In this document: positions 17,744-27,685 of the stretch, piece after piece
Numbering within the stretch: the stretch's first letter is position 1
Layout of the letters: every line of letters starts with the position of its first letter
Origin: Flavobacteriales bacterium
GTDB lineage: Bacteria; Bacteroidota; Bacteroidia; Flavobacteriales_F; PHOS-HE28
Assembly (NCBI GenBank): GCA_016718655.1
Contig: JADKCV010000014.1
Span: forward strand, 80,536-144,535
Length of the DNA stretch: 64,000 nucleotides
Reading direction: 5' to 3'
The notes under the pieces: generated by a model
What the model was told of the DNA's origin: nothing
Seen by the model: the letters and a program-made list of their open reading frames with translations, nothing else
Databases searched by the model: none
Made by a program: the position numbers and the translations under genes

Positions 17744-18205
17744 ATGCGTACTACATGTTGTCTCCTGTTCTTCCTGGTCGTTCTTACCACCTCCGCACAG
17801 GTCCCGCTCGATGTTGCAGTTGCGGACCTGCCCGCAAAGCTGGCAGGGGTGTGGGAGGGGCCTTTGGGCGATGGACGTTATCGCGAGGTATGGACCCAGG
17901 TGACCATGAATACCTACGAAGGGGTGGCACGAATGATCCAAGGGGAGAAGGTGCTCAGTGAAGAGCAGATGCGACTCACCTTCTTCGCTGGGCAATGGCT
18001 CCTGATCGCTTCCACAGGGGATACACGCATCACCAGCTTCGTTCGCGTGGAGGTGAAGGATGGCGTGTGGGTCTTTGAGAACAAGGAACACGACTTCCCG
18101 CAGCGTATCGGCTATCACGTGGAGGGTGATGTGCTCAGGGCATATATCGCTGGATCGGATGATCAAGCGCAGCGCATGGACTTCCTGCTCCAGCGTGTGC
18201 GATAG
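17744..18205 (+). CDS. Secreted DUF6265-like protein
   Basis: 153-residue protein with a signal peptide (MRTTCCLLFFLVVLTTSAQ). The mature part has LAGVWEGPLGDGRYREVWTQV, a middle lipocalin-like beta pattern and FENKEHDFPQRIGYHVEGD, matching the layout of the DUF6265 family of small exported beta-barrel proteins of unknown function. The start at 17744 gives the signal peptide; longer upstream reading is not supported. It diverges from the alpha/beta hydrolase with about 200 nt between starts. Confidence 0.72.
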   Translation: MRTTCCLLFFLVVLTTSAQVPLDVAVADLPAKLAGVWEGPLGDGRYREVWTQVTMNTYEGVARMIQGEKVLSEEQMRLTFFAGQWLLIASTGDTRITSFVRVEVKDGVWVFENKEHDFPQRIGYHVEGDVLRAYIAGSDDQAQRMDFLLQRVR

Positions 18206-18219
18206 TCAATAGGCTGAGA

Positions 18220-20874
18220 TCACTCTTCCAGTTCCAACACGGTCCGCAGCCGGATGTCCTTGCTGGAGCCTCCGATCATCAGTCGGAAGGTACCCGGCTC
18301 CGTGACCTCTTCCAAGGCTTCATTGAGCATGCTAAGCCGGTCCGCCGTCAGGCTGAAGGTGACCGTGGTGGAAGCGCCAGCGGCAAGCTTCACCCGCTTG
18401 AAGTCCTTCAGTTCCTTCACTGGACGCGTCACACTGGCCAATTCATCGTGCACATAAAGTTGTACCACTTCTTCACCGGCTGCAGCGCCCGTGTTCGTCA
18501 AGGTGAAGGTGATCCGCACGGTATCCTTGGCTGTGAAGGTGCTGTCGCTGAGATGAAGGTTGCCATAGGTGAATGAGGTGTAGCTGAGGCCGTAGCCGAA
18601 GGGGAAGAGCGGCTGGCCCGTGCCGTCCACGTAATCATCGCCCCGGCCCGTAGGGTAGTGGTTGTATACCAAGGGGAGTTGGCCTTCGTTGCGGGGGAAG
18701 GTGATCGGCAGGCGGCCACTGGGGTTGCGCGTACCGACCAGCAGGTCGGCAATGGCGAGGCCGCCCGCTTCTCCCGGGTACCAGGCCATGAGCACTGCCC
18801 CGGCGTTTCGCTCCCAGTTCTTCATCGTAAAAGCGCTTCCCCCAACGACCACGACAGCCACTGGAACCCCTGTGCCGGTCAGCATATTGATCAGCCATTC
18901 TTGATACCCAGGCAGGTTCAGCTCACTGCGATCCCGGAACTCGCCTTCTTCGATCCCGACCACGGCCACGATGAGATCGCAGCCCTCGGCCAGGTCCTTC
19001 GCATCATCGATCGATCGCTCCCGCGCCTCACTTTCTCCTGTATCCCACACCAGTTGGAAGCGTGCATTGCCGGAGCGCTCACGGTATTCGATCCGCAGCT
19101 CCACGGCTTTCCCGGCGGTCAGTTCAACGTATTCGCTAGTGGTGGTGCTGGTCTGCTCGTTCCAGCGGTCGATGAGCAATTCGCCGTTGATGTACAATCG
19201 GTAGCCATCATTGCCCTTTATACCGATCGTACAGTAATAGTCCTTGTCTGGTTTGATGACACCCTCCCAGATCACGCCGAAGTGGTCATAGGGCAGGCGA
19301 GGATCCGGTCCGTAGAGCGTCCAATCGAAGTCAACGCGGTCATCGATCCGGGTGATCATTGGCGCCCCCGTCAGGTCGATCCCGCGGAAGTAGTTGGCCC
19401 GAATGCCCGCCTTCAGGTCCATTCCCTCTTTGTGGAAGAGTACGTCAGCGGGTACTGCCTGAAAGCTGTCGAACGTTCGACCGGGCCCTGGTGCGTACAC
19501 CACCTCTGTTCTGCCCTGCAGTCGATCCCGTAGGCCGTCCAGGATGCTCTTCGTGGCATTGCCAGGTCCGCTATAGCCGCCAAGCCGCGCTTCCACAGCC
19601 TCGGAACCGATCACGGCAAGGCGCTTCGTGGATGATGGTATGGGAAGGGTGTAGCCCTCGTTCTTCAGCAGTACTGCTCCTTTCACCGCCACCTCATACG
19701 CCAGCTCACGGTGCTTCCGCATGTCCAGCATCTTCATCAGGGAGTCGCTCTGGTAAGGCTGATCGAACAAACCCAGCTCGAACTTCATCCGCAGTACCCG
19801 CGCCACCGCACTGTCGATCGCCGCCTGCTTCACGCTGCCATCCAGGTAGGGCGGATCGAAAAGCACCTCGTGCGCCAGATCCGTCTGGAAGATCACATCC
19901 TGGCCGTTCTCCACGCTCTGACGGCCGGCATCGGCATAGTCCTTGGCAGTGAAGTGCAGCACATTGGCGCCGCCAGTTGCTGCCGCATCGCTGATCACGA
20001 AGCCACGGAAGCCCCAGTCCTTGCGCAGGACATCGTTCAGCACAGCTGTTGGCGCTGCACGGACGGCCGTTGAGCGAATTGTAGGCGGTCATGATGGCGC
20101 GCGCACCGCCTGTTGACGCAGGCTTGGAAGGGGTTTGAGGTAGGTCTCGCGCAGGTGGCGTTCGCTGTGGAATGCCGGATAACTGTCGCGGCCGCCATCG
20201 CCGTGGTTGGCCACGAAATGCTTGGGTGTGGTGATGATCCCGCTGCCCTCCATCGCCTTCACGTAGGCAATACCCATCCAGGATGCCAGTAGCGGGTCCT
20301 CGCCGTAGGTCTCCTCCACGCGGCCCCAGCGCACGTCGGTAGCCAGGTTCACCACGGGGCTCAGCACCATGCGGATGCCGCGGGCCTTGGTCTCCAGCGC
20401 GATGGCCCGGCCCACCTGCCCCATCAGGGTGGTGTCGAAGCTGGCGGCCAGGGCAATGCTCTGCGGGAACTGCGTTGCGCCGGGAAGCACCAGGCCGTGT
20501 AGCGCTTCCTCATAGGGGATGAACGGAATGCCGAGGCGTGTACGCTCGCGGAAGTAGCGCTGGGTGGCGTTGATGCGCTCGAGCAGGGATCCGCCGGGAG
20601 TGCCTTGCGCGCTGCCGATCAATTGCTGGGTGGCGTTCTACGCATCGGTGCCTCGGTCGAGCTGCAGTCCGAAGATGCCGTTCCGGTATCGCGCGCTGTC
20701 GGGTCCCACTTCGCCCACCACCATGAAGAGCTGGCGGAACTTCTCCTCGGGTGTCATGCGGCCAAGCAGGTCCTGTACACGCTCCGCGATCGGCCGCGCA
20801 GGGTCCTGGAAGGGGAGTTGGGCACGTAGAACGGTGCTGATCGACAGGGTCAGGAGGATGAGTAGCGAACGCAC
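18220..20874 (-). pseudogene. Glycoside hydrolase family 3 beta-glucosidase with PA14 domain, disrupted
   Basis: Exported GH3 enzyme of about 880 residues. Order: signal peptide (GTG at 20874), GH3 N-terminal TIM barrel (LGIPFIPYEEALHGL, TTPKHFVANH, GFRGFVISD with the nucleophile Asp), a PA14 domain inserted in the GH3 C-terminal domain (ANYFRGIDLTG...YRLYINGELLIDRW), and a fibronectin III-like tail. The frame is broken four times: a TAG codon at 20638-20640 (GTDA*NATQQ) and about three single-base shifts between 20040 and 20140, where HLRETYLKP, ARAIMTAYNSLNGRPCSANS and VLNDVLRKDWG lie in three frames. It follows the oxidoreductase gene by 9 nt. It is either a pseudogene or an error-rich stretch. 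Confidence 0.85.
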
Positions 20875-20883
20875 AGTGCCAAG

Positions 20884-21873
20884 CTACGTGTTGCGACCCG
20901 GCCGCAGGATCAGTGCTCCTGCCACCTGGATCACCACCTTACCCGTGTGCAGGCCTTCGCCGAAGTACCGGATCAAGCGAGGAGTCTCCTCCAATGGATA
21001 TGGTCCGTCGATCAAGGGCTTCAGGGTCCCATTGCCGATGGCGGGGGCAAGCGTGTCCAGGTTCTTGTTCGACTTCAACGAAACGATGTGCATGTTGCGC
21101 CGACCCAGGAACCGTGCGATGAGCAATGCGACCAGACGACCGGGATCGCCACCCACGGTCACGTAACGGCCTTTGGGCGCCAGCGCACGGGCAAGTTCGC
21201 GTGGTACGCGTTTCGTCTTCATGTCCACGATCAGGTCGAAGCGTTCACCGAGTTGGGTGAAGTCCTGTTGCGTGTAGTCGATCACGCGGTCGAAACCCAT
21301 GGCTTTCATCGCTTCCAGTTTTCCGCCAGTGTCCACGCCCCAAACCGCGCACCCGTGTTGTTTGGCGAGTTGCAAAGCGAACGTGCCAACACCACCACCG
21401 CCTCCATTGAGCAGCACCCGTTCATCCTGTTGCAACTTGCCGATCTGCACCAGCGCTTGGTAGGCCAATTCCAAGGCGTGGGGTATGGCGGCTGCTGCTA
21501 CGAAGGAAAGCCCGGCAGGCATGAGGCGTAACTCGGTTTCCGGTACGGCTACGAACTCTGCGAGCGTCCCCAACCCGCCATTGGAGGTATCACCATAGAC
21601 CTGATCACCAACGCGCCATTGTGTAACATCACGTCCGATCGCCTCCACCACGCCCGCCAACTCCATGCCCGGGATGGGTCGTTGCGGACGGAATAGGCCG
21701 AAGAAGAGCCGGTAGATCCGTGGCCTACCGGTCACCATGCTCCAATCGTAGTCGTTCACCGAGGTGGCCTGCACGCGCACCAGCACCTGCCGGTCCTTCG
21801 GCACAGGCACGGGTACATCGCGCAGTTGCAATTGCTCGGGTGGCGCATAACGTGTGCAGACGATGGCTTTCAT
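20884..21873 (-). CDS. Zinc-independent MDR-type NAD(P)-dependent oxidoreductase
   Basis: 329-residue medium-chain dehydrogenase/reductase of the quinone oxidoreductase-like group. The GroES-like N-terminal half carries ATSVNDYDW and PGMELAGVVEAIG; the Rossmann half carries LLNGGGGGVGTFALQLAKQHG. The catalytic and structural zinc ligands of classic alcohol dehydrogenases are missing, as expected for QOR-like proteins. Start at ATG 21873 (MKAIVCTRYAPPE). The gene ends 9 nt before the start of the GH3 gene and may form an operon with it. Substrate unknown. Confidence 0.85.
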   Translation of the reverse strand: MKAIVCTRYAPPEQLQLRDVPVPVPKDRQVLVRVQATSVNDYDWSMVTGRPRIYRLFFGLFRPQRPIPGMELAGVVEAIGRDVTQWRVGDQVYGDTSNGGLGTLAEFVAVPETELRLMPAGLSFVAAAAIPHALELAYQALVQIGKLQQDERVLLNGGGGGVGTFALQLAKQHGCAVWGVDTGGKLEAMKAMGFDRVIDYTQQDFTQLGERFDLIVDMKTKRVPRELARALAPKGRYVTVGGDPGRLVALLIARFLGRRNMHIVSLKSNKNLDTLAPAIGNGTLKPLIDGPYPLEETPRLIRYFGEGLHTGKVVIQVAGALILRPGRNT

Positions 21874-21968
21874 ACTGCGAATGAAGGGGTGAGGGGGCGT
21901 TGGTGGAAGCGGGAACTGTTCAACGGTTGAAGGGCGGGAGGGGCGGACTGTGCATTCCCAGCATGTGC

Positions 21969-22457
21969 TCACAGATCCCTCTGGAACACCAGCCGCGTGA
22001 AACCGCGCGGATCCTTCACGTCCCGTTCAGGTGCCCTTCGGAACCCCAGCCTCTTGTAGAGCCGCTGCGCGCTGTGCATGCTGGGCTGGGTCCAAAGGAC
22101 CACAGCTTGAGCCCCAGATGCGAAGGCCCGGTCCACACAGGCCTGTACGAGCACTTCTCCGATACCCAAGCCACGGGCGCGTTCATCCACTCCCAGCACG
22201 CGGAACTCCCGTTCGTACATGGTGGCCAACTGGCGCAATGCGCTTGCCGGGTGCAATAGCAGGACCGCACCGACCACCGCGTCCTCACCGTCGAGAGCAA
22301 CGAGCAGTACACCCGCGGGCTCAAGGTTCTCGCGCGTCATGAACTGGCCGGCATTCGCAGCTGCTGTGTAGCCGCCTGCCACATACACGCGCTGCAACAG
22401 GGCCGTGGCCTGTTCCCATTCACGGTCGGTGGCGGCTTCCCGAAGGTGGGGTGTCAT
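21969..22457 (-). CDS. GNAT family N-acetyltransferase (copy 2)
   Basis: 162-residue paralogue of 14816-15304, with the same motif A (FRVLGVDERARGLGIGEVLVQ) and the same ending (LYKRLGFRRAPERDVKDPRGFTRLV). An alternative ATG two codons upstream (22463) is possible. It lies about 20 nt downstream of an NTF2-like gene, forming a compact two-gene unit that is mirrored, with an insertion, at 14.8-16.7 kb. Confidence 0.85.
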   Translation of the reverse strand: MTPHLREAATDREWEQATALLQRVYVAGGYTAAANAGQFMTRENLEPAGVLLVALDGEDAVVGAVLLLHPASALRQLATMYEREFRVLGVDERARGLGIGEVLVQACVDRAFASGAQAVVLWTQPSMHSAQRLYKRLGFRRAPERDVKDPRGFTRLVFQRDL

Positions 22458-22480
22458 GTGCATCTCGCGTTCCGATCGGA

Positions 22481-22894
22481 TCAATGATCGTAACTGATCA
22501 CCCGGCTCACCTTCCACCCACTGTCCTGCTTGCGCCACACCATGATGTTCTTGAAGGTGCCGCAGTCCTCCTTGCCGTTCTCCGAATGGCAGAAGCGGTG
22601 TTGGCAAACTTCCAGCAGGCCGAAGTCGCCGATGGGATGGACCTCCAGGCTACCGGGCACCAGCTCGCGGCGCAGTCCGGTCTCTGCGTTAGGGGCGAAC
22701 AAGCCGCGGAAGTTTGCCATGGTGCTGTCGTAGCGGGTGAGGCCGCCCTTGTCGTGGTAGAACTCGAGATCAGGTGTGAAGAAGGTGCCCAGTGCACTGG
22801 CATCGTGGGCGTTGAAGGCGGCGAACATCGCGCTGTCGAGGACGGCTATAGTGGCGACCAGTGGATCGGGAGTGGAAACGCTGGCAGAAGGCAC
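22481..22894 (-). CDS. NTF2-like/DUF4440-type protein (copy 2)
   Basis: Up to 137 residues, closely similar to copy 1 at 16303-16683 over its whole length. The start is uncertain: no ATG precedes the conserved LVATIAVLDSAMFAAFNAHD, so the GTG at 22894 is used. The frame stays open upstream and contains a cysteine (SVSCSPPP) that could be a lipobox remnant without a convincing hydrophobic signal. Function unknown. It is probably cotranscribed with the GNAT gene. Confidence 0.72.
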   Translation of the reverse strand: MPSASVSTPDPLVATIAVLDSAMFAAFNAHDASALGTFFTPDLEFYHDKGGLTRYDSTMANFRGLFAPNAETGLRRELVPGSLEVHPIGDFGLLEVCQHRFCHSENGKEDCGTFKNIMVWRKQDSGWKVSRVISYDH

Positions 22895-22996
22895 CGTTGC
22901 CTCATGAACGGGTGGAGGCGAGCAGGAGACGCTGAGGCCAGTGCTGGAGGGGCGATCGATATTCGCATGGACGAAGATGCGATGACTTCATTGGAG

Positions 22997-25648
22997 TCAC
23001 TCCCTCACCATCTTCACCACCTCGGTCCGCGCGCCATCGGCACTGCTCAACCGCAGCAGGTAGCACCCACTGGCCAAGTCGTCCACAGGGATCAGCTCGC
23101 GGGTGCGCGGTCCGGCGCTGTGGGTGCGCACGGTGCGGCCATCGGCGCTCAGGAGGGTACAGAACACGCGCTCACCGGCGGTGGTGAGCAGCAGCGTTCG
23201 CCCGAAGGGGTTGGGGCCCACGGAAACGCCGGGCAAGGTGGATCCCGCGATGCCGGAACACACGTCCACATTGATGGTGAAGCTCGTACTGTCCGCGCAG
23301 GGGAAGGATTGGCGGATGACCTCACGGAAGAAGAGGTCGGCATCCGGCACTCCTGGCATGTGGCCAAGGCCGGTGGGGTAGCCGTTCGCGGTGAAGTGGA
23401 ACAGGTTGGGCAACATCGGTTCCGCATCGGCCACGAACTGCAGCGCCCACGTGTAGGTGCTGCCTTCTTGCACGGGCAGGTCCAGCGTGGTGAAGAGGTT
23501 GTAACCGTCCAAGGTGGTGCGCGTATCGGACCAGATCACCGGCCCATCGGGTCCCGTGCCTTCGTGCAGGCTCAGGTTGAAGGTTCGCGCCACATTCGCG
23601 TTCATCAGCACGGCCGTTTGGATGTTGAGCAAGGTGCCCGTCTGACGGGCATTGAACGCTTGCCAAGCCAAGGAGTCGGCAGGAAGGAAACCGTATGACG
23701 GCACGCCTTCATAACAACAGAATTGGTCCTGAAAGGTGACCTCGTCCAGCACGGTGGAGTAGAGGTAGTCCACGGTGTGCGTGCCCACCCCGAGCGCTGC
23801 GGGATCCAGGACCGTACTGGCCGCGCCGTTGATGCGGAAGCTGCCTCCGGCAGGTTCGCCCTGCAACGGGATCGGATCGTTATCCACGCAGATCGGCGCT
23901 TGCAGAGCGGGGAAAACGAAGGTGGGCGGCGGCTCCACGGTGAAGACCTGGTCCATTGTTCCGGAGCAACCGTTCACGGTGTAGGTGTGCTGCGCGAGGT
24001 GCTCGCCGGGCGCGAGGTTCGAGGGAATGAAGGTGTCCGTGGTGCTGCCGTCCACGGCCTCGCTGATGTTGGAGAGGTGCAGGGTGTCCGCCACCAGGTG
24101 CACCGGCCGTTCATCCGAATGACAGTAGGCATCGGCGAGGTTGATGAAGGGATGTTCCTGCACTTGGTACAACTCGTAGTAGCGGTACGTGCCTTGGCAC
24201 GGTGGCGCGGCCAGGATCCACTGGCGGAATTCCACATCCTGCGGGCCCAAGCTGCTGATGCCGTGCGCGTAGGAAGCGCCATAAGGCGTCATGATGGCGA
24301 TGTCGGTAGTGGTGGTGACGAGCGCCGTGTAGGTGTTGCCCGCCAAGCTGTTCACGCCCGCAGGTAGGTCGAAGAGGGTCCAGCTCGTGTCAGCGGTCAT
24401 CGGCGCAGAAAGGTCGAAGAGCAAGGAGAACCCTACGCCTTCGCCGCTGTAGATGCGAAGCCGCATGTTCTGCGGTGCGGTGGAGTGCGCGTAGATGTCC
24501 AAGCGATCGAACTCCCCATCGATGGCCGCCGTGAAGCTCTGCCACACACTGTCCGTGGCGACGCCTATGTGCGCGGTGGGCGTTAGGGCATAGGGCAAGC
24601 AAAACTGGTCGGCGAAGACCGTCGGTGGCTCTTGGGCGGTCGGCGAGTAGGCCACCCAATATTGGCCGGGCGGGTTCGGAGCGTTGATGATGTTCGTTCC
24701 GCTCACGAGCGGTCCACTGAAGGTGCCGGGGGCCGGGCTGGCTTCCAACGCGAGTGGATCGGCGTCCACGCATTGCCGCAAGGCGAACGGCGTGATGATC
24801 GTGGGTGAGGTGGTGCGTTGCAGCTGCACACGCACGTTGTCCGCCGTGTAGCGCATCAACGCCCCTTGCTGCGGCGTGAGCGAATCGGCCGTGCAGAGCG
24901 TGTAGCTCATGAGGTTGTTGAGCATCGGGGTGTACAGGTCGCCGTTCGCATCGGTCACGGTACCCACGTACGTGCAGGGGGGCAACATCATGCCAGGCAG
25001 GTCCAAGCGCGGATCGGCGGGTGTATCGCACAGCATATCGCCGCCGATGGAGCAGTTGGAACCATTAACCAGCTCCGGCTCGATCAGCACATCATGCGGG
25101 TGGCTGAGGCCGAGCACATGGCCCACCTCATGCGCCAGGGTGTATTGGGGGCCGAAGCGCGAAACGAACACGAGGTCGCCCAGGGCTGCACCACCGATGG
25201 TCCCGCTCGCGATGTCGAACACGTAGAACGCGTTGATGTAGCCCGGTTCCGTGTTCGCCTGCACGGTCTGCGCGGCCTGCAGCGGGGAGATGTAGAGTTG
25301 TTGATCAACCACGACCTCGATCGGTCCGCAGAGCTGGAGCTGTACGCCGGTGTTGCAGCGCGCGAAGATGGCATTGGTGGCGTCGATGTCCCGCTGTACA
25401 TCGCTGGGCTGGAAGGCGAGCACCGGGTCAAAGCCCCCGTTCGGAGCGGCGGCGATCACCACGTGCAACTTCATGGTCCGCACCTCGTTCCCGCCGCCCC
25501 GTTCAGCGTCCGCAGCCAAGGCCCGTGCGACGAGCTCCGGGGAAAGTCCGGCGTTGGTACTGCCACAACCGGCCTGCTGTTGTGCACGTGCGGGTGAGCA
25601 GTAGGAGAGGAGCAGGACTGTGGCGAATACCGAGGAGCGAAGGGTCAT
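22997..25648 (-). CDS. Secreted M43-like (pappalysin-type) metalloprotease with T9SS sorting tail
   Basis: 883-residue exported protease. Signal peptide at the N-terminus; zinc site HEVGHVLGLSH (residues 173-183), the HEXXHXXGXXH metzincin signature. This is followed by a Cys-rich stretch and CDTPADPRLD, typical of the M43 group. A long beta-rich region follows, then the C-terminal T9SS type A tail (VGPNPFGRTLLL...SGCYLLRLSSADGARTEVVKMV). It would be processed and surface-bound or released. It stands alone on the minus strand, diverging from ffh. Confident on class; the substrate is unknown. Confidence 0.88.
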   Translation of the reverse strand: MTLRSSVFATVLLLSYCSPARAQQQAGCGSTNAGLSPELVARALAADAERGGGNEVRTMKLHVVIAAAPNGGFDPVLAFQPSDVQRDIDATNAIFARCNTGVQLQLCGPIEVVVDQQLYISPLQAAQTVQANTEPGYINAFYVFDIASGTIGGAALGDLVFVSRFGPQYTLAHEVGHVLGLSHPHDVLIEPELVNGSNCSIGGDMLCDTPADPRLDLPGMMLPPCTYVGTVTDANGDLYTPMLNNLMSYTLCTADSLTPQQGALMRYTADNVRVQLQRTTSPTIITPFALRQCVDADPLALEASPAPGTFSGPLVSGTNIINAPNPPGQYWVAYSPTAQEPPTVFADQFCLPYALTPTAHIGVATDSVWQSFTAAIDGEFDRLDIYAHSTAPQNMRLRIYSGEGVGFSLLFDLSAPMTADTSWTLFDLPAGVNSLAGNTYTALVTTTTDIAIMTPYGASYAHGISSLGPQDVEFRQWILAAPPCQGTYRYYELYQVQEHPFINLADAYCHSDERPVHLVADTLHLSNISEAVDGSTTDTFIPSNLAPGEHLAQHTYTVNGCSGTMDQVFTVEPPPTFVFPALQAPICVDNDPIPLQGEPAGGSFRINGAASTVLDPAALGVGTHTVDYLYSTVLDEVTFQDQFCCYEGVPSYGFLPADSLAWQAFNARQTGTLLNIQTAVLMNANVARTFNLSLHEGTGPDGPVIWSDTRTTLDGYNLFTTLDLPVQEGSTYTWALQFVADAEPMLPNLFHFTANGYPTGLGHMPGVPDADLFFREVIRQSFPCADSTSFTINVDVCSGIAGSTLPGVSVGPNPFGRTLLLTTAGERVFCTLLSADGRTVRTHSAGPRTRELIPVDDLASGCYLLRLSSADGARTEVVKMVRE

Positions 25649-25848
25649 GTGGTGGATTCACGGTGATGACGACCGAAAGGGCGCTGAGCGTTGTCCGGCG
25701 GAAGGAATGATCCGTAGCCGGACGGCTATCCGTACCGAACGCGATCTCCATACGCTCTAACTTCGCGCTTCATTCGTGAAACCATGCTTTGCTCGAGTAA
25801 GCGTGGTGCAAGGGATGTCCTAGCGTATAACCTTCCGACAAGTCAGAC

Positions 25849-27189
25849 ATGTTCGAGAACCTCAGTGACAAGTTAGAACGGGCCTTCAAGGTCCTAAAGG
25901 GCCAAGGGCAGATCACGGAGATCAACGTGGCGGAGACCATGAAGGAGGTTCGGCGCGCCCTACTGGACGCCGACGTGAACTTCAAGACCGCCAAGGAATT
26001 CACCGACCGGGTGAAGGAGAAGGCCCTCGGCGCCAATGTGCTCACTGCTGTGAGCCCTGGTCAGTTGCTGATCAAGATCGCCCACGATGAGCTGGCCGAG
26101 CTGATGGGTGGCCGCAATGCGGGCATCAACATGGCGGGAAACCCCACGGTGGTGCTGATGAGCGGCTTGCAGGGTTCGGGTAAGACCACCTTCAGCGGCA
26201 AGCTTAGCGCTTACCTCCGAAAGAAAGGCAAGAAGCCCCTGTTGGTGGCCTGCGACGTGTATCGCCCTGCTGCTATCGACCAGTTGGAGACGTTGGGCAA
26301 GCAGTTGGATGTGGTGGTGTTCAGCGATCGGGAGAACAAGGACCCGGTCAGTATCGCCCAGAAAGGCATCGAATACGCCAGGATCCATGGCTTCACCGCC
26401 GTGATCATCGATACCGCCGGTCGCTTGGCGATCGATGAAGCGATGATGGATGAGATCGCCCGCGTGAAGAAGGCCATCCAGCCCCAGGAGACGCTCTTCG
26501 TGGTGGACGCTATGACCGGTCAGGACGCTGTGAACACCGCCAAGGCCTTCAACGACCGCCTGAACATCGACGGTGTGGTGCTGACCAAGTTGGACGGCGA
26601 TGCACGTGGGGGTGCGGCCCTCACTATCCGTAGTGTGGTGGACAAGCCGATCAAGTTCATCGGCACGGGTGAGAAGATGGAGGCCATCGACGAGTTCCAC
26701 CCGGAACGGATGGCCGGCCGGATCCTGGGCATGGGTGATGTGGTGAGCTTGGTGGAGAAGGCCCAGGAGCAGTTCGACGAGAAGGCTGCCCGCGAACTCA
26801 ACAAGAAGCTGCAGAAGGACCAATTCGGCTTCGACGACTTCCTGGAGCAGATCGGTCAGATCAAGAAGATGGGCAACATGAAGGACCTCATGGGCATGAT
26901 CCCCGGTGTGGGCAAGGCCTTGAAGAACCTGGACATTCCGGATGACGCCTTCAAACACATCGAAGCCATCATCCGCAGTATGACGCCCGAGGAGCGCAAG
27001 AACCCCGCATTGATCAATGGCACCCGCCGTCAACGCATCGCCACGGGCAGTGGTACGGATGTGCCCGAGGTGAACAAGCTGCTGAAGCAGTTCGAGGAGA
27101 CCCGGAAAATGATGAAGATGATGGGGGATAAGAGCAAGATGCAGAACATGATGAAGCAGTTGCAGCAGGCGCAGGGGATGAGGAGGTAG
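25849..27189 (+). CDS. ffh: Signal recognition particle protein Ffh
   Basis: 446-residue SRP GTPase that binds SRP RNA and signal sequences of nascent membrane proteins. N domain, then G domain with GLQGSGKTT, DTAGRL and TKLDGDARGG, then the Met-rich M domain ending MQNMMKQLQQAQGMRR. Length and order are typical. Its last 46 nt are found again, nearly identical, at 28871-28916 and partly at 27637-27660. Small secreted-protein genes follow each of the first two copies at 26-29 nt. Confidence 0.97.
   Translation: MFENLSDKLERAFKVLKGQGQITEINVAETMKEVRRALLDADVNFKTAKEFTDRVKEKALGANVLTAVSPGQLLIKIAHDELAELMGGRNAGINMAGNPTVVLMSGLQGSGKTTFSGKLSAYLRKKGKKPLLVACDVYRPAAIDQLETLGKQLDVVVFSDRENKDPVSIAQKGIEYARIHGFTAVIIDTAGRLAIDEAMMDEIARVKKAIQPQETLFVVDAMTGQDAVNTAKAFNDRLNIDGVVLTKLDGDARGGAALTIRSVVDKPIKFIGTGEKMEAIDEFHPERMAGRILGMGDVVSLVEKAQEQFDEKAARELNKKLQKDQFGFDDFLEQIGQIKKMGNMKDLMGMIPGVGKALKNLDIPDDAFKHIEAIIRSMTPEERKNPALINGTRRQRIATGSGTDVPEVNKLLKQFEETRKMMKMMGDKSKMQNMMKQLQQAQGMRR
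27144..27189 (+). repeat. ffh-tail repeat, copy 1 (native 3' end of ffh)
   Basis: Reference copy of the repeat, GAACATGATGAAGCAGTTGC onwards, ending in the ffh stop codon. Confidence 0.8.
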
Positions 27190-27217
27190 GGCGTACTGAT
27201 CAACATACGTTAGCACC

Positions 27218-27550
27218 ATGAGACAGATCATAGCCTTGGTTTGGATGCTTGCAGCGGCGGGTTCTTTTGCCCAGTCGGAGGTGCACGACTACTTGTTGAT
27301 CACCTATCGACCATTTCCAATGGACAGAGTGATTGTGGTGGATAGAGAGGGTGAACCTCGCAGAAGCATTGACCTTCTGGCGCTGAACGGGGACCGAATT
27401 GCGGACACTCCAAAGGACCATGCGGTAGCACTTGCCTTGGTTTCAGAGTACGAAACGGGTGGATGGGAACTGGTGAATTTCAACGCTTATGGGGTTGGGG
27501 AAAACAAAGCTGAGCGCATGGTTTGGCTGATGCGCAAGCCGAAGCAGTGA
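27218..27550 (+). CDS. Small secreted protein, family member 1
   Basis: 110-residue protein with a signal peptide (MRQIIALVWMLAAAGSFAQ). The mature part begins SEVHDYLLITYRP and ends GGWELVNF...MVWLMRKPKQ. It resembles 27686-27998 and 40753-41073 in the opening HDY/EHL segment, the central length and the closing (E)xxGW...Y/V-W-F/L-M-x-K-P-K motif. I do not recognise a known domain. It starts 29 nt after ffh and may be cotranscribed. The ends look conserved; the middle is variable. Confidence 0.7.
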   Translation: MRQIIALVWMLAAAGSFAQSEVHDYLLITYRPFPMDRVIVVDREGEPRRSIDLLALNGDRIADTPKDHAVALALVSEYETGGWELVNFNAYGVGENKAERMVWLMRKPKQ

Positions 27551-27593
27551 ACAAACTGATAGCCCTTCGAGTAGACGCGGAAGACCACGGATG
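27548..27593 (+). repeat. Post-stop repeat X, copy 1
   Basis: 46 nt starting at the stop codon of the small gene; about 41 of 46 positions match copy 2 at 27996-28041, and a third diverged copy lies at 28806-28851. Confidence 0.65.
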
Positions 27594-27636
27594 GTGGGGG
27601 ACAAGGCGAATACGAAGGCGATGATCGCGGATGAAA

Positions 27637-27660
27637 CAGGCGCAGGGGATGAAGAGGTGA
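27637..27660 (+). repeat. ffh-tail repeat, partial copy 2
   Basis: Contains CAGGCGCAGGGGATGAAGAG, one change from the ffh 3' end. It lies 26 nt before the next small-gene ATG, mirroring the 29 nt after ffh. Confidence 0.6.
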
Positions 27661-27685
27661 TGGAACCATTCTAACTTGCACAATC

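Noticed and set aside
18220..20874. GH3 and neighbours as a polysaccharide utilisation locus
   Set aside because: No SusC/SusD pair or sugar transporter nearby; only an MDR oxidoreductase is linked.
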